From a virus, in the IMG/VR virus record IMGVR_UViG_3300025131_000561, positions 1-20,182 of that record: a DNA stretch of 20,182 nt; one strand, 5' to 3'. The notes beneath the pieces were generated by a model. It searched no databases. It was not told the origin of the DNA and saw only the letters and a list, made by a program, of their open reading frames with translations. The position numbers and the translations under genes were made by a program. How positions within the stretch are numbered: position 1 is the first letter of the stretch; each line of letters begins with the position of its first letter. Positions 7,816 through 16,193 of the stretch are shown here, in pieces.

Positions 7816-10023
7816 TTATTTAAACCTATCACCTTTGTAGGGGCCGGCCCAAGACGATACGGGTTTATATGTCAGGGCGCCGGCGGTTACTTTATTTTGC
7901 AAGTTTTCTCCGACCTCCTCAATAAACCTTGCAAGTACATCGCCTCGTAACATTAATGTAACATCGAGGTTTTGTGCGACCGTCGCGGCTGCAGCCGTGG
8001 ATTGTTGTTCTTTCATTTTTTCTTCTCTCACTTCGGCTCTGAGTTTTTCATCCTGGGTGACTTGGTGTAAACGTGCTGCGGCGTGCCCGGGCGGCCTGTT
8101 GACCACTTCGCCTGATGTGGTGAGCACCGATCCCGGGGCCCTAGATTCAAGATCTCTTGAATCCGCGGACGGCGGCTTACCTCCGCCTTCCATAATTTTC
8201 TGGCTCTTCATCGCTTCATAGCTTTCTTCTGCAAAACTCCAAAGACCTTTCCCAACAGTTGTTAAGACCTCGCCTAGGGTTTTGCCGTCTTCGGATGCAG
8301 ATTTCAAAAGATCATTGAATTCCCGCAGAGCATTGCTGGCGACGCCGCCTATAGAACTACGCACTTTATTCGCGACGACGTCAAGGCTTTTGACTATTTT
8401 CCGGCCAATTTCGTCGACGTTTTTATAGGCCTTCTCTACTAAAACCATCGACTGCGAGGTGGCTTTAAATTGTTCATTAATTGAGACCGCATTCTCCTTG
8501 GCCTGTTGGATCATTTTTTCATGAGTGGTTGTAGTATCTTTGGATTTTGCGACAACTTTGTCGACCTCTGCTTGGGCGCCCATAAAATATTTAGATGCTT
8601 GTTCTACATCCATTCCGACTGCTGATGCAATTGACTTTTGCATAAAGCGGTCCATTTCATTAAAGCTTTGGCCACTGGCTTGTACCGCTTCTCTCAACAT
8701 CTCGATTCTCTCAGCTTCAGTGGCATTGACCATATCTAGAGTATTTAAATACGGACCTCCCAACATTGCGTTCAAGTCGCCAACTTTATTAGCAGCTTTA
8801 TCTAGTTCATCATATTGTCCAGCCGTTTGGAGTAATGTAGTCATCGAAACACCTGTAACTGCAACAATTGCATTGAGCTTAATAAATTCTTCTTTTGCTT
8901 TTGGTAGACTGTATGCGGACAGCTGCTTCATGGCTGGTTCAAAATCTCCAGCGATAGAATCAACGGTGCGCCCAGAAGCACGGGCCATTCTCACAAACTG
9001 ATCCCCAAGATCGCGGGTGGTGCCTATCACATTATCACTTTTATATGTTTTGCCAACTACATCTAATGCTTTAGCATAATTTTCTGTGGATAGTCCTAGC
9101 CTTGTAAATGCTGTAGCTTCTCTAACCATATGATCAGTGAAGTCGCGTGTTAGTGACGTGTTCTTAGCCGTTAGTAACCCAAATGTCAGGGATGACGTGT
9201 GCAATTTGGTTCGTGTTTCCATGAGTTCTGTTGTGGTAACTCCAAGGCCTTTCATTGCTCGTTGGCTTTCTATCAGGCGCTGGGCTAGGGTATATTCTTC
9301 ATCATTTCCCTTGCGGACGGCCGCGTCTTTATCCATGATCAGGCCTGTCATTCTGGCATAAGCTGTGGTTACTTTATTGACATTCATGTACTCGTCTTTA
9401 AGACCGCTAATAGCTCCCTTCGCAACGTCGCCGGCTGCTTCGGCGCCGGCTTTTGCTACGACATAAGCGCCAATGGCTGTGAGCGCTCCGGCTTTAGCTT
9501 TTTCTAAGCCGGCATCTACGACCTCTTCCATCCAATTTATAACGCGGCCACCCATGATCTTCCCAATCTTGTCTGCGACGTCTCTTCCGGCGCCGGAAAG
9601 GGTATCCCCAACATCTTTTACAAAGCTAGCTGAATTGCCTGGCGATGCAGCCGCCGGTGGCGCGCCTGGAAGAGTCCGTTTGGGTTCTTGCTGTTTCTTT
9701 AACTCCGCCTGCTGTAATTTTAAACTAGCTAGAATCTCTTTATTAGCTTCTTTCTTGGCACCTAGTGCTTTTATTACCGCCCCAAGTGTGCTTATTTGTG
9801 TATCCAGAGCTTTGGCTTCTAACTCTCTATCTGTGGCAAGCTCGTGGTATAAACCAAGCTGTTCTTTTACCTGTTCGGTGATTGCATCTGTGGAAGTCTT
9901 TCCATTTGCAATTGCTTGGATCCATGGCTCTTGCGCTTCCTCTAATTGAGGATATAAAGCTAGAATTCTTTTTAGTGTTGCTTCTAATTGTGATGCCGCG
10001 GCGGCGTCTTCTTTGACGGTCAT
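7816..10023 (-). CDS. Tail tape measure protein (gp29-like role)
   Basis: A 735-residue protein that is almost entirely alpha-helical by composition (Ala, Lys, Glu, Leu-rich). It has an N-terminal coiled-coil-like region (45-115), a Pro/Ala-rich hinge (113-128), and a hydrophobic, Ala-rich segment (about 176-200) of the kind that tape measure proteins use for membrane insertion during DNA delivery. It is the longest helical protein of the tail cluster and lies directly after the small chaperone-like genes, the standard place for a tape measure. At about 0.15 nm per residue it would specify a tail near 110 nm, slightly longer than T4 (gp29, 590 residues). A 78-base gap with AAGGAAC before the start separates it from the preceding gene, so it may have its own transcript start. 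Confidence 0.88.
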   Translation of the reverse strand: MTVKEDAAAASQLEATLKRILALYPQLEEAQEPWIQAIANGKTSTDAITEQVKEQLGLYHELATDRELEAKALDTQISTLGAVIKALGAKKEANKEILASLKLQQAELKKQQEPKRTLPGAPPAAASPGNSASFVKDVGDTLSGAGRDVADKIGKIMGGRVINWMEEVVDAGLEKAKAGALTAIGAYVVAKAGAEAAGDVAKGAISGLKDEYMNVNKVTTAYARMTGLIMDKDAAVRKGNDEEYTLAQRLIESQRAMKGLGVTTTELMETRTKLHTSSLTFGLLTAKNTSLTRDFTDHMVREATAFTRLGLSTENYAKALDVVGKTYKSDNVIGTTRDLGDQFVRMARASGRTVDSIAGDFEPAMKQLSAYSLPKAKEEFIKLNAIVAVTGVSMTTLLQTAGQYDELDKAANKVGDLNAMLGGPYLNTLDMVNATEAERIEMLREAVQASGQSFNEMDRFMQKSIASAVGMDVEQASKYFMGAQAEVDKVVAKSKDTTTTHEKMIQQAKENAVSINEQFKATSQSMVLVEKAYKNVDEIGRKIVKSLDVVANKVRSSIGGVASNALREFNDLLKSASEDGKTLGEVLTTVGKGLWSFAEESYEAMKSQKIMEGGGKPPSADSRDLESRAPGSVLTTSGEVVNRPPGHAAARLHQVTQDEKLRAEVREEKMKEQQSTAAAATVAQNLDVTLMLRGDVLARFIEEVGENLQNKVTAGALTYKPVSSWAGPYKGDRFK

Positions 10024-10101
10024 AGATAAAAGTTCCTTTTATACAAAAGAGTTCACTATAATTAGTTGAGGCATTTATTTTTTGAAATTATTTGGTATTA
10101 A

Positions 10102-10323
10102 TTAAGGGCCATGCGGGCCTGGTGGGGCTTGAGATCCTTGTGATGCGGCGGGAGCTGCTTCCTCTTCTTTTTGTCTGACAAGTCTGTTAAAAAACCATCG
10201 ACGTAACCCTATTGGCAAATTATAAACTTCTAGCAAGCTCCAATTAGCATGATACTTTAATAGGAAGAATTGCTCATAAACTTGTTCCATATACTCATGC
10301 GTTAAACCAAAAAAAGTTGGCAT
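10102..10323 (-). CDS. Small protein between gp26-like gene and tape measure, probable tail assembly chaperone
   Basis: A 73-residue protein with a conserved-looking helical core (EYMEQVYEQFFLLKYHANWS, then LLEVYNLPIGLRRWFFNRLV) and a low-complexity tail rich in Glu, Ala, Pro and Gly. The start is inside the previous gene: the two overlap by 29 bases in different frames. A strong site GGAGGTG (10337-10331) sits 7 bases upstream of the ATG, so independent initiation is well supported. In many tailed phages a small helical protein just ahead of the tape measure acts as its chaperone, sometimes reached by frameshifting from the upstream gene; this position suggests the same (compare T4 gp51 beside gp26). 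Function is inferred from location only. Confidence 0.75.
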   Translation of the reverse strand: MPTFFGLTHEYMEQVYEQFFLLKYHANWSLLEVYNLPIGLRRWFFNRLVRQKEEEAAPAASQGSQAPPGPHGP

Positions 10324-11164
10324 TGAGGGGCACCTCCGTGGCCCCTGTGTGTTCGCAAACAGAACAAGTAAAAGAATGTTTCATATCTAGAGTTGGCAAT
10401 AGATCATTATATATTTTTCTTATATAACGAGCATGTAAGGCGGGTAAAGTATTAATAAAATTGTTTAAAGAACTTGTGTCTTTGATATTATTCACTGAGA
10501 CAATCACAAATCTCAAAAAATCACTAACGGGGGTTTCTGGAAAGTTTTTCTTCTTTTTATGTTCTTGCGCCTTTGAAACTTTCTTCTCATCGTGGCCAAT
10601 CAAAAATTTGGCTTCGACCGTATAATCAGTTTCTGGAAGCGGGATTAAAAAAGTATTATTTATAGTTTTTTCAATATTATATTTCGTTAATAATTCGTCG
10701 GTGGGAAATTTAATTTTAAGCGAATTTAAATCAAAAGAATAATTTTGAGACTCTAAACACTCCGGACATTTAACTGTTGTTTCATATTCTGGGCCATAAC
10801 CATGTAGGCGCGCCGCGATGACGAGCGCATTTTTGTCGCCCAAAAGCAAATCATCTATTTTTATTCTTCTGTCTATCAAGATGTTTTCAAGCATTCTATC
10901 CAATGCCAGTCCCTTCTTTAGCAACGTTACAGAAGTTAAAATATCTTCTTCTTTTGTAGTCATATGCTTGATTTCTACGACATCTTGATTGTGAAGGGGG
11001 TGATCAGAATTATAAAATTGTCCCCTACTTGGAAGTTCTACAAATTCAGTAGGAGTTATAAACTTTAAACTTTCTTGTTCCGGTGGTGGGGTTATTAATT
11101 CATCATTTTCTTCTAAAGCGACTGGGTCAATCCCAAGTCTATTTTCATTGGATCTTTCACTCAT
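10295..11164 (-). CDS. 26: Baseplate hub / tail assembly protein, gp26-like, with split cysteine cluster
   Basis: A 289-residue protein. It has the T4-type base plate protein pattern FVELPSRGQFY (41-51), HPLHNQ, then IKHMTTKEEDILTSVTLLKK (65-84), a conserved 'LLLGDKNALVIAARLHGYG' segment (106-124), and the terminal FFWFN. Two CxxC pairs, CPEC (133-136) and CSVC (267-270), could together bind a zinc ion and bring distant parts of the chain together. In T4-like phages this family (gp26) is needed for baseplate hub assembly and may act as a chaperone rather than a structural subunit. The first 35 residues are acidic and Pro-rich. The last 29 bases overlap the following small gene and contain a run of seven T residues (see Part 2). 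Confidence 0.75.
   Translation of the reverse strand: MSERSNENRLGIDPVALEENDELITPPPEQESLKFITPTEFVELPSRGQFYNSDHPLHNQDVVEIKHMTTKEEDILTSVTLLKKGLALDRMLENILIDRRIKIDDLLLGDKNALVIAARLHGYGPEYETTVKCPECLESQNYSFDLNSLKIKFPTDELLTKYNIEKTINNTFLIPLPETDYTVEAKFLIGHDEKKVSKAQEHKKKKNFPETPVSDFLRFVIVSVNNIKDTSSLNNFINTLPALHARYIRKIYNDLLPTLDMKHSFTCSVCEHTGATEVPLNANFFWFNA
10309..10315 (-). other. Seven-T homopolymer in the overlap of the gp26-like and 73-residue genes (possible slippery site)
   Basis: Coding-strand AACTTTTTTTGG lies in the 29-base overlap. In the upstream frame it reads Asn-Phe-Phe-Trp, and a +1 or -2 slip on the T run joins directly into the frame of the downstream protein (Phe-Phe-Gly-Leu). The downstream gene also has its own strong ribosome binding site, so slippage is possible but not required. 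Confidence 0.25.
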
Positions 11165-11211
11165 TTTTACCTCTCATTATAATGTATATAGTTTTTAATT
11201 AAAAATATATT

Positions 11212-11949
11212 TTAAAAAGTGCGCGCTGTCCATTGTGAGCTTTTGCTAAATAAGTCTTGCAATTGTTGTTGTTTTTCTGCGTCAGCAGCACTTAATCTAC
11301 TCTTTAGTTCTCTTTTAGACCACCCTTGCTCAAATTTAAAATTTTTGTAATCAAATTTTAAACTTACCGTTCCAAAACCAGCCGCTCCATAATTAATGTC
11401 AGAAAAATCTACACTAGTTAAAATTGGTTTGTAAATACTCCACTCTCCAAGCGTCCCTCCTCCGCCATCTAATTCTAGAATTGTAATAAGCTTAGGGTTT
11501 CCCATTACATAGCCTTTCATAAACAAATCATATTGTCTGTTTGGGGCGCCTTCTTTCATGCCAGTTACTGCTTCTTCATATTTCCATGTTTTTTGCATCA
11601 TTGCCAATGATGCATTGATGTGGCCGGCAGTGTCGGCTCCTTGGCGGCCAAAAGTATTTACATCAAGGAGGGTAACAGAAATTGGTTTTACAGTAAATCC
11701 CTGTGTGGGGTAATCTACTTTTGCAAAGTCTCCGGATTTTAATTGATATGTAGAGGTGCTTTTTTCAAGAGTGCTGTAGCCCGGGCGACTGAAGCTCTTG
11801 ACTACAAAAGGAGGAAAAGCATTTACATCTCTACCTCCAAACATTAAATCGCCAAATAATAAAATGGCCTCAAAAGCTCTTTTGGGTCTTACTGCTGGGT
11901 TGCTATAAAATTGCCAGGCGCCTGGAGAAAAAACTTCGTCACCAATCAT
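11212..11949 (-). CDS. Tail tube-fold protein, second copy (gp19-like)
   Basis: A 245-residue protein sharing an order of short motifs with the 204-residue protein just upstream: PKRAFEAILLFGD (compare PKRSFRWVLILDQ), then V-KSFSRPGY, a YPTQGFTVKPISVTLLD strand pair (compare YPGRITWNNIEVTLVD), and a C-terminal GFGTVSLKFDYKNFKFEQG strand. This is the pattern of phage tail tube proteins. About 30 C-terminal residues form a charged helix. It may be the main tube protein, a tube terminator, or a baseplate-proximal tube-like ring (T4 uses gp19, gp48, gp54 and gp3 for such positions). Which copy forms the shaft cannot be told from sequence. GGAG precedes the start. Confidence 0.68.
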   Translation of the reverse strand: MIGDEVFSPGAWQFYSNPAVRPKRAFEAILLFGDLMFGGRDVNAFPPFVVKSFSRPGYSTLEKSTSTYQLKSGDFAKVDYPTQGFTVKPISVTLLDVNTFGRQGADTAGHINASLAMMQKTWKYEEAVTGMKEGAPNRQYDLFMKGYVMGNPKLITILELDGGGGTLGEWSIYKPILTSVDFSDINYGAAGFGTVSLKFDYKNFKFEQGWSKRELKSRLSAADAEKQQQLQDLFSKSSQWTARTF

Positions 11950-11998
11950 TTTTATGCTCCTTTATGAATAATCTTAAAAATCATAAAATTATCACTTT

Positions 11999-12613
11999 TT
12001 ATGGCTGAGCCCCCATCTCTGCTCTGCGCTCTTGAATAGCTTGCAGCTGATCCGGACCATTGCCCATAATTAAATCTGGGGTTGGGTTTTTGCTGCTCTT
12101 TGGTTCGCCTTCATATTGAGCCCAGTCGTATCGAAGAGTTACAGTTATGTTGAGCATTGCGTCTTCGGTATAGTTTAAGGCTCCAAAACGACACTGCTCA
12201 ATCCACGCATTCCATAAGGTCCATCTCTCAATTTGGCGACCAGAAGCATCTAATTGTGCTATTGCCGGTACGCCGAGGGCAGCAACGGCATCAGACTTGC
12301 TAAAGGAGATTGAAGCTGCTTGTTCGGTGCCTGGGATGGCGTAGCCAGAAGCTTGCAGAATTTTAACTATTTTCGCAGAGGCATCAGGAAAAACTGGATC
12401 AACCAAAGTTACTTCAATATTATTCCAGGTTATTCTGCCTGGGTAATTGAATGAATACCCAATATATTGATGTGCAATATTATTTATAGTAAAACTTGGC
12501 TTTGCGGTTGAACGAATGACATAAGTGGGAATTTGGTCAAGAATTAGAACCCAACGAAAACTTCGCTTAGGGTCTACCGTTGTCGAACTCCAAAAATTGG
12601 TGCCCTTGCTCAT
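11999..12613 (-). CDS. 19: Tail tube protein (gp19-like)
   Basis: A 204-residue protein in the tail tube family: DPKRSFRWVLILDQIPTYVI, then RSTAKPSF, YPGRITWNNIEVTLVDP, WTLWNAWIEQCRFGALNY and MLNITVTLRYDWAQYE. The length is near T4 gp19 (163) with a short extra C-terminal tail, and it is directly after the sheath gene, which is the normal sheath-tube order. Tube rings form the rigid inner channel through which DNA passes after sheath contraction. It has its own copy of the CTATTTATTA motif upstream and GGAG before the start, which suits a highly expressed late gene. Confidence 0.8.
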   Translation of the reverse strand: MSKGTNFWSSTTVDPKRSFRWVLILDQIPTYVIRSTAKPSFTINNIAHQYIGYSFNYPGRITWNNIEVTLVDPVFPDASAKIVKILQASGYAIPGTEQAASISFSKSDAVAALGVPAIAQLDASGRQIERWTLWNAWIEQCRFGALNYTEDAMLNITVTLRYDWAQYEGEPKSSKNPTPDLIMGNGPDQLQAIQERRAEMGAQP

Positions 12614-12642
12614 TTTTTAATTTCTCCTTTTTGCTCTTCTAT

Positions 12643-12652
12643 TAATAAATAG
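12643..12652 (-). promoter_or_regulatory. Candidate late promoter motif upstream of the tail tube gene
   Basis: Coding-strand CTATTTATTA, ending 29 bases before the tube start codon and ahead of its ribosome binding site. Identical cores occur upstream of the sheath and 47-residue genes, and a one-variant copy upstream of the gp13-like gene. The complement reads TAATAAATAG, close to the T4 late TATAAATA box but in reversed orientation. Confidence 0.4.
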
Positions 12653-12667
12653 AATCAAATTAAATTT

Positions 12668-15600
12668 TTAGTCCTCAAAAGATGCTCCGGAGTCCGTAAT
12701 AATGAAATCAATTGCAATATATTCAATTGCTCTCGCAGGTTTAATATATATTTTTGCATACAAAATATTTCTATCGATAAGATCCGGGGTAGTGGTGGTT
12801 TCATCTAAAACTAATTTATAATCAGTAATACCTAGGCCAGCTTTAACATCGCTAAGGAATGGTTCAACTTTTGATTTAAATCTATTCCACGTTACTTGAA
12901 CATTCTGATCAAAAAGAATTGTAGCTGCAAATCTTGAAACTTGCTTCTTTAAGAAAAGAAGCAGGCGGCGAACATTAATTCTATCAAGTGCCGAAGCTTG
13001 CAATTGCAACGTTTTTTGACCAAAAATTACAATGCCTTCAGCTGGGAATGTTGCAATTGGGTTAATATTTGCCTCGTATAGATCATCGCGTTGTCTAGAA
13101 GTGAGTCGTTCTTCAACTCCTACAACTGGAATTCCCGCTGCTCGGTTTGCGCTCAAACCGCCTCGTGTGAAGCCGGCTGGTGCGAACCAAAGTTGTGAAT
13201 TCGCCTCACTATAGGACATGGCACCTATCGCAACAACTGATGGGGGTGCCCATAAAGTTGCGCCATTTATAGTGTCTCGAATTTGAACCCATGGATAATA
13301 GGCGCAACCATAACTACTATTAATTAGCAAATACCTTTTCTTGTTTTTGATAACGTTAGCGACGCTGCCCTTTCGTTGAGTTCGCGACTGATCATTTTCA
13401 GTGTCGGGAGTATAACCGTCCTTAAGATCAATAACGGCTAATGCGTCGGCGCGATTTTCACACATTTCTACTAATTTTGTATTAAGTGTATTGTTGGTTA
13501 TACCAGGCATTGCTATTAAATTATATTCTACAACTTCTGGATCTCGCAAAGAATCAATAGCAACATTAATAGAATTATAAGGCGCCCAGGTTGTCTCGGT
13601 TTTCTCCTCCAAGTCTGAGTTGTTAAAGGCGTCTCTTTCTGTAATGTCTAGGCCGTCCGAGCCGCCGTGCAAGCAGGTTGTAAACTGATTCCAGCCTGCG
13701 GAGGTTCCTCCTTCTACGTCGTCGATGACATTTTGATACGAAGCGCTTGCGGGGCCGAGGGTGCCCTCGGATGCGGCTTTTGATCCTGTGTGAATCGTAT
13801 AAGATGTTCCGTTAACTCGGGATCCCGATTCATAAACAGCATGTACGCCGTAAGATCCGGTATAAGTGCTCGAAGTAGTCTTAATATTTCTCACATCATC
13901 AAGAGAGAAAACCCATGAATATTCAGTGAGGCCTGTCGAGGCATCCCAAGGATCAGTGTCTTCTGCTTTGCCGCGCAACACTTCGAGGACGCTTTGATCA
14001 AAACGACTAGATCTATATGAAGTGTCGGCCCCAAAATAAGCATCTCTGGGATCACTCAAGGTGCCCCCTTCAGACGAACTTGCACGAAGCCTTAAGGCAG
14101 GGAATTTAAATTTTGCATTAACTATTTGGCCTTCGGATGAAGTATTGAAAGTTCCGGCGGAGGGAGCTTCCATCGGATTTGCAGACCCGTATTCAACAAA
14201 CATTCCGGTGCCGCCTTGGGGGGCGCTAGAATAATCATATGTTGCGGCGTCCGATCCCGAAACGGCGAAACCCAAATATCGAGGGGGTCCAAAAACACCG
14301 AAAGGAAGATATTCAGTGTTTGCAGTGCCGCGATCTACTTGATTGTTCATTTCTACATAAACATAGTTAGAACTGTTTGGATAATCACCAAAACTACGGT
14401 AGCGACGACCAGCATCATCCCATTGTTCAAACCTATCACCAATTAGTGTGGCAATATAATTATCCGAAGCGGGATTTAAGTTGCATTTATTGTATTGTTC
14501 TAAAATTTGTGGATTCGCGTCGGTATCGTCAACTTCTCGAATTACAACTGTAAAGCTACCGTACGGTTCTATGGTTGTGTCTACTGATGCTTTTATATCT
14601 TTAATAGAAACTTTTATTTTTCGTTGAGTCTCTTCTCCCATTTCGCGGCCGCATAATCGGAATAATTTCTGCATCGCGGACGGATTATAAGCACTCGAAT
14701 CACTTGAAAGGTCTTGTGAGATAAACCATCCTGTTTTTGCAAACTGCTTTGATGGGCTTTTACTCTTACTCATTCTAAAGTCGGCGCCATCCGTACTACC
14801 GTCTGGGGATGCTAGCCTCAATATAACTCCATAGCATGACGATGGGGTTGATCCACTTACGCCAACCGCGCTACCGCTACTATCAGTTCCCTTAAAGGAT
14901 TTTAAATTACCTTCAAAGCTTTCCCCTAGCCAGTAATTAAGAGTGCGTGATGAATTTAAAGTGGCGTTGGTTAATGTTGGATTGGTATTAAAAACTTTTC
15001 TAATATAACGTGCCGAAGTAGGATCAAAATTAAATGAACTATCAATGACAGTATCAGAAGCACTTGAACCCTGAATGACAACCTTAAATGTAGGGCCGCT
15101 GTCGGCGGCGCGCACAAAAGTTGCCATCCCTGCACTATAAGAGTTTGATCCTGTAACTATTGTTTGGCCAGAAAGAGCAATGGCGCCGTTGTTTAAATAC
15201 CAAACGGCAGCAAGAGTTCCGTTTAGGGCTGCGCCAAGGGCGCGTGATTCGCCACCCGAAAATAATGTATCGGTGCCGATTGTTGACCCAGTTACGGAAT
15301 ACGCGGCAGCCAAACTAGAAGTCAAACTATTAGAGTTGGCTGTTGAGCCAATGGCTGAAGCGGTAAGGTGAACAACGGCGCCATCAGAATTAGAGCTGAA
15401 ATCAGCCGATGCAGAAGCATTAATAAGCGCGGCAAGGTTAGTGGCCGCCTCTGTCTCGCTAGCGCCGGTTAAGAAATAATCTTGTACCCAGCTAGGATCA
15501 AATGCCCCTGTTGCTGTAAATATGTGACTGCCGGCTGAGCCGGTAAGCATAATGGGTTTCGTATCCATGGATGCCGTGGCCTCCATGGTTATAGAAGCGC

Positions 15601-16114
15601 TAGCATATGCTGTACCTGAAGTGATCGCAGATCCTGATGGCCATGGCGTAGAAGTGGTGGGTATGATAGATGAGCCAGGGGTGCCTTCACAGATAAAAAG
15701 CCCATAGGCGCCTCCATTTTCTGAGTAACTAGATGTTCCATCAATGTTACTGGTCTTCCAACCAGCCCAAGCAGTACTGTCGTTGGCGTTGCTGTTGGTT
15801 TGACCCAGAAGTCTAACCATTGTTACTGGAGAGTTGTTTCGAAGCCATGCCTGCGCTGCATATGCTGCATATGTCGGCGCCGTGAAGTTCCCAAAACGCC
15901 AGACGTCACCGCCTTGATTGCCCGCGAGTGGTTTACCAAAAATATCAACAAAGTCTGAGAAAGAATTAACCTGAATTGGCTTTAGTGCCGGGCCTTGTGC
16001 AAGCCTTCCTATAATTGCTGGGCCCATGGCTGTTGGTTCTGCCAATAACTGAGAATTATCAATTTCTTTGATAAAAATTCCTGGTGATATAAACTTAAAT
16101 TTTCTAGACGACAT
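12668..16114 (-). CDS. 18: Tail sheath protein (gp18-like), enlarged
   Basis: An 1148-residue contractile sheath subunit. The N-terminus (ISPGIFIKEIDNSQL, 9-23), the region QVNSFSDFVDIFGKPL (48-63) and YAAYAAQAWLRNNSPVTMVR (82-101) match the sheath pattern. The last 105 residues, with INVRRLLLFLKKQVSRF and VEPFLSDVKAGLGI, are the typical C-terminal domain that interlocks neighbouring subunits. T4 gp18 has 659 residues, so about 490 are extra. A Ser/Thr/Ala/Gly-rich block at about 155-345 contains ETEAATNLAALINAS and VVHLTASAIGST, a beta-rich domain pattern seen inserted in other phage sheaths. It probably lies on the outer surface of the tail, where extra domains may aid stability or host contact. 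The start follows GGAG with 9 bases between, and a late motif copy lies upstream. Confidence 0.93.
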   Translation of the reverse strand: MSSRKFKFISPGIFIKEIDNSQLLAEPTAMGPAIIGRLAQGPALKPIQVNSFSDFVDIFGKPLAGNQGGDVWRFGNFTAPTYAAYAAQAWLRNNSPVTMVRLLGQTNSNANDSTAWAGWKTSNIDGTSSYSENGGAYGLFICEGTPGSSIIPTTSTPWPSGSAITSGTAYASASITMEATASMDTKPIMLTGSAGSHIFTATGAFDPSWVQDYFLTGASETEAATNLAALINASASADFSSNSDGAVVHLTASAIGSTANSNSLTSSLAAAYSVTGSTIGTDTLFSGGESRALGAALNGTLAAVWYLNNGAIALSGQTIVTGSNSYSAGMATFVRAADSGPTFKVVIQGSSASDTVIDSSFNFDPTSARYIRKVFNTNPTLTNATLNSSRTLNYWLGESFEGNLKSFKGTDSSGSAVGVSGSTPSSCYGVILRLASPDGSTDGADFRMSKSKSPSKQFAKTGWFISQDLSSDSSAYNPSAMQKLFRLCGREMGEETQRKIKVSIKDIKASVDTTIEPYGSFTVVIREVDDTDANPQILEQYNKCNLNPASDNYIATLIGDRFEQWDDAGRRYRSFGDYPNSSNYVYVEMNNQVDRGTANTEYLPFGVFGPPRYLGFAVSGSDAATYDYSSAPQGGTGMFVEYGSANPMEAPSAGTFNTSSEGQIVNAKFKFPALRLRASSSEGGTLSDPRDAYFGADTSYRSSRFDQSVLEVLRGKAEDTDPWDASTGLTEYSWVFSLDDVRNIKTTSSTYTGSYGVHAVYESGSRVNGTSYTIHTGSKAASEGTLGPASASYQNVIDDVEGGTSAGWNQFTTCLHGGSDGLDITERDAFNNSDLEEKTETTWAPYNSINVAIDSLRDPEVVEYNLIAMPGITNNTLNTKLVEMCENRADALAVIDLKDGYTPDTENDQSRTQRKGSVANVIKNKKRYLLINSSYGCAYYPWVQIRDTINGATLWAPPSVVAIGAMSYSEANSQLWFAPAGFTRGGLSANRAAGIPVVGVEERLTSRQRDDLYEANINPIATFPAEGIVIFGQKTLQLQASALDRINVRRLLLFLKKQVSRFAATILFDQNVQVTWNRFKSKVEPFLSDVKAGLGITDYKLVLDETTTTPDLIDRNILYAKIYIKPARAIEYIAIDFIITDSGASFED

Positions 16115-16150
16115 GACCTAATTCTCCTTTGGTGAACATGCTTATTTCTT

Positions 16151-16160
16151 TAATAAATAG
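16151..16160 (-). promoter_or_regulatory. Candidate late promoter motif upstream of the sheath gene
   Basis: Coding-strand CTATTTATTA in a gap of about 80 bases between the gp15-like stop and the sheath start, ending 36 bases before the start codon. An A precedes the motif, as in the copies upstream of the gp13-like and 47-residue genes. Confidence 0.45.
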
Positions 16161-16193
16161 TAATAAAACTATGCAAAAACCTTTTTAAGATTC

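Noticed and set aside
8525-9001. 158-codon open frame on the plus strand inside the tape measure gene (with a similar one at 9473-9949)
   Set aside because: Both lie wholly opposite the helical tape measure gene, lack ribosome binding sites, and their translations look like reverse-strand shadows (runs of Ser/Ala/Leu without any domain pattern).
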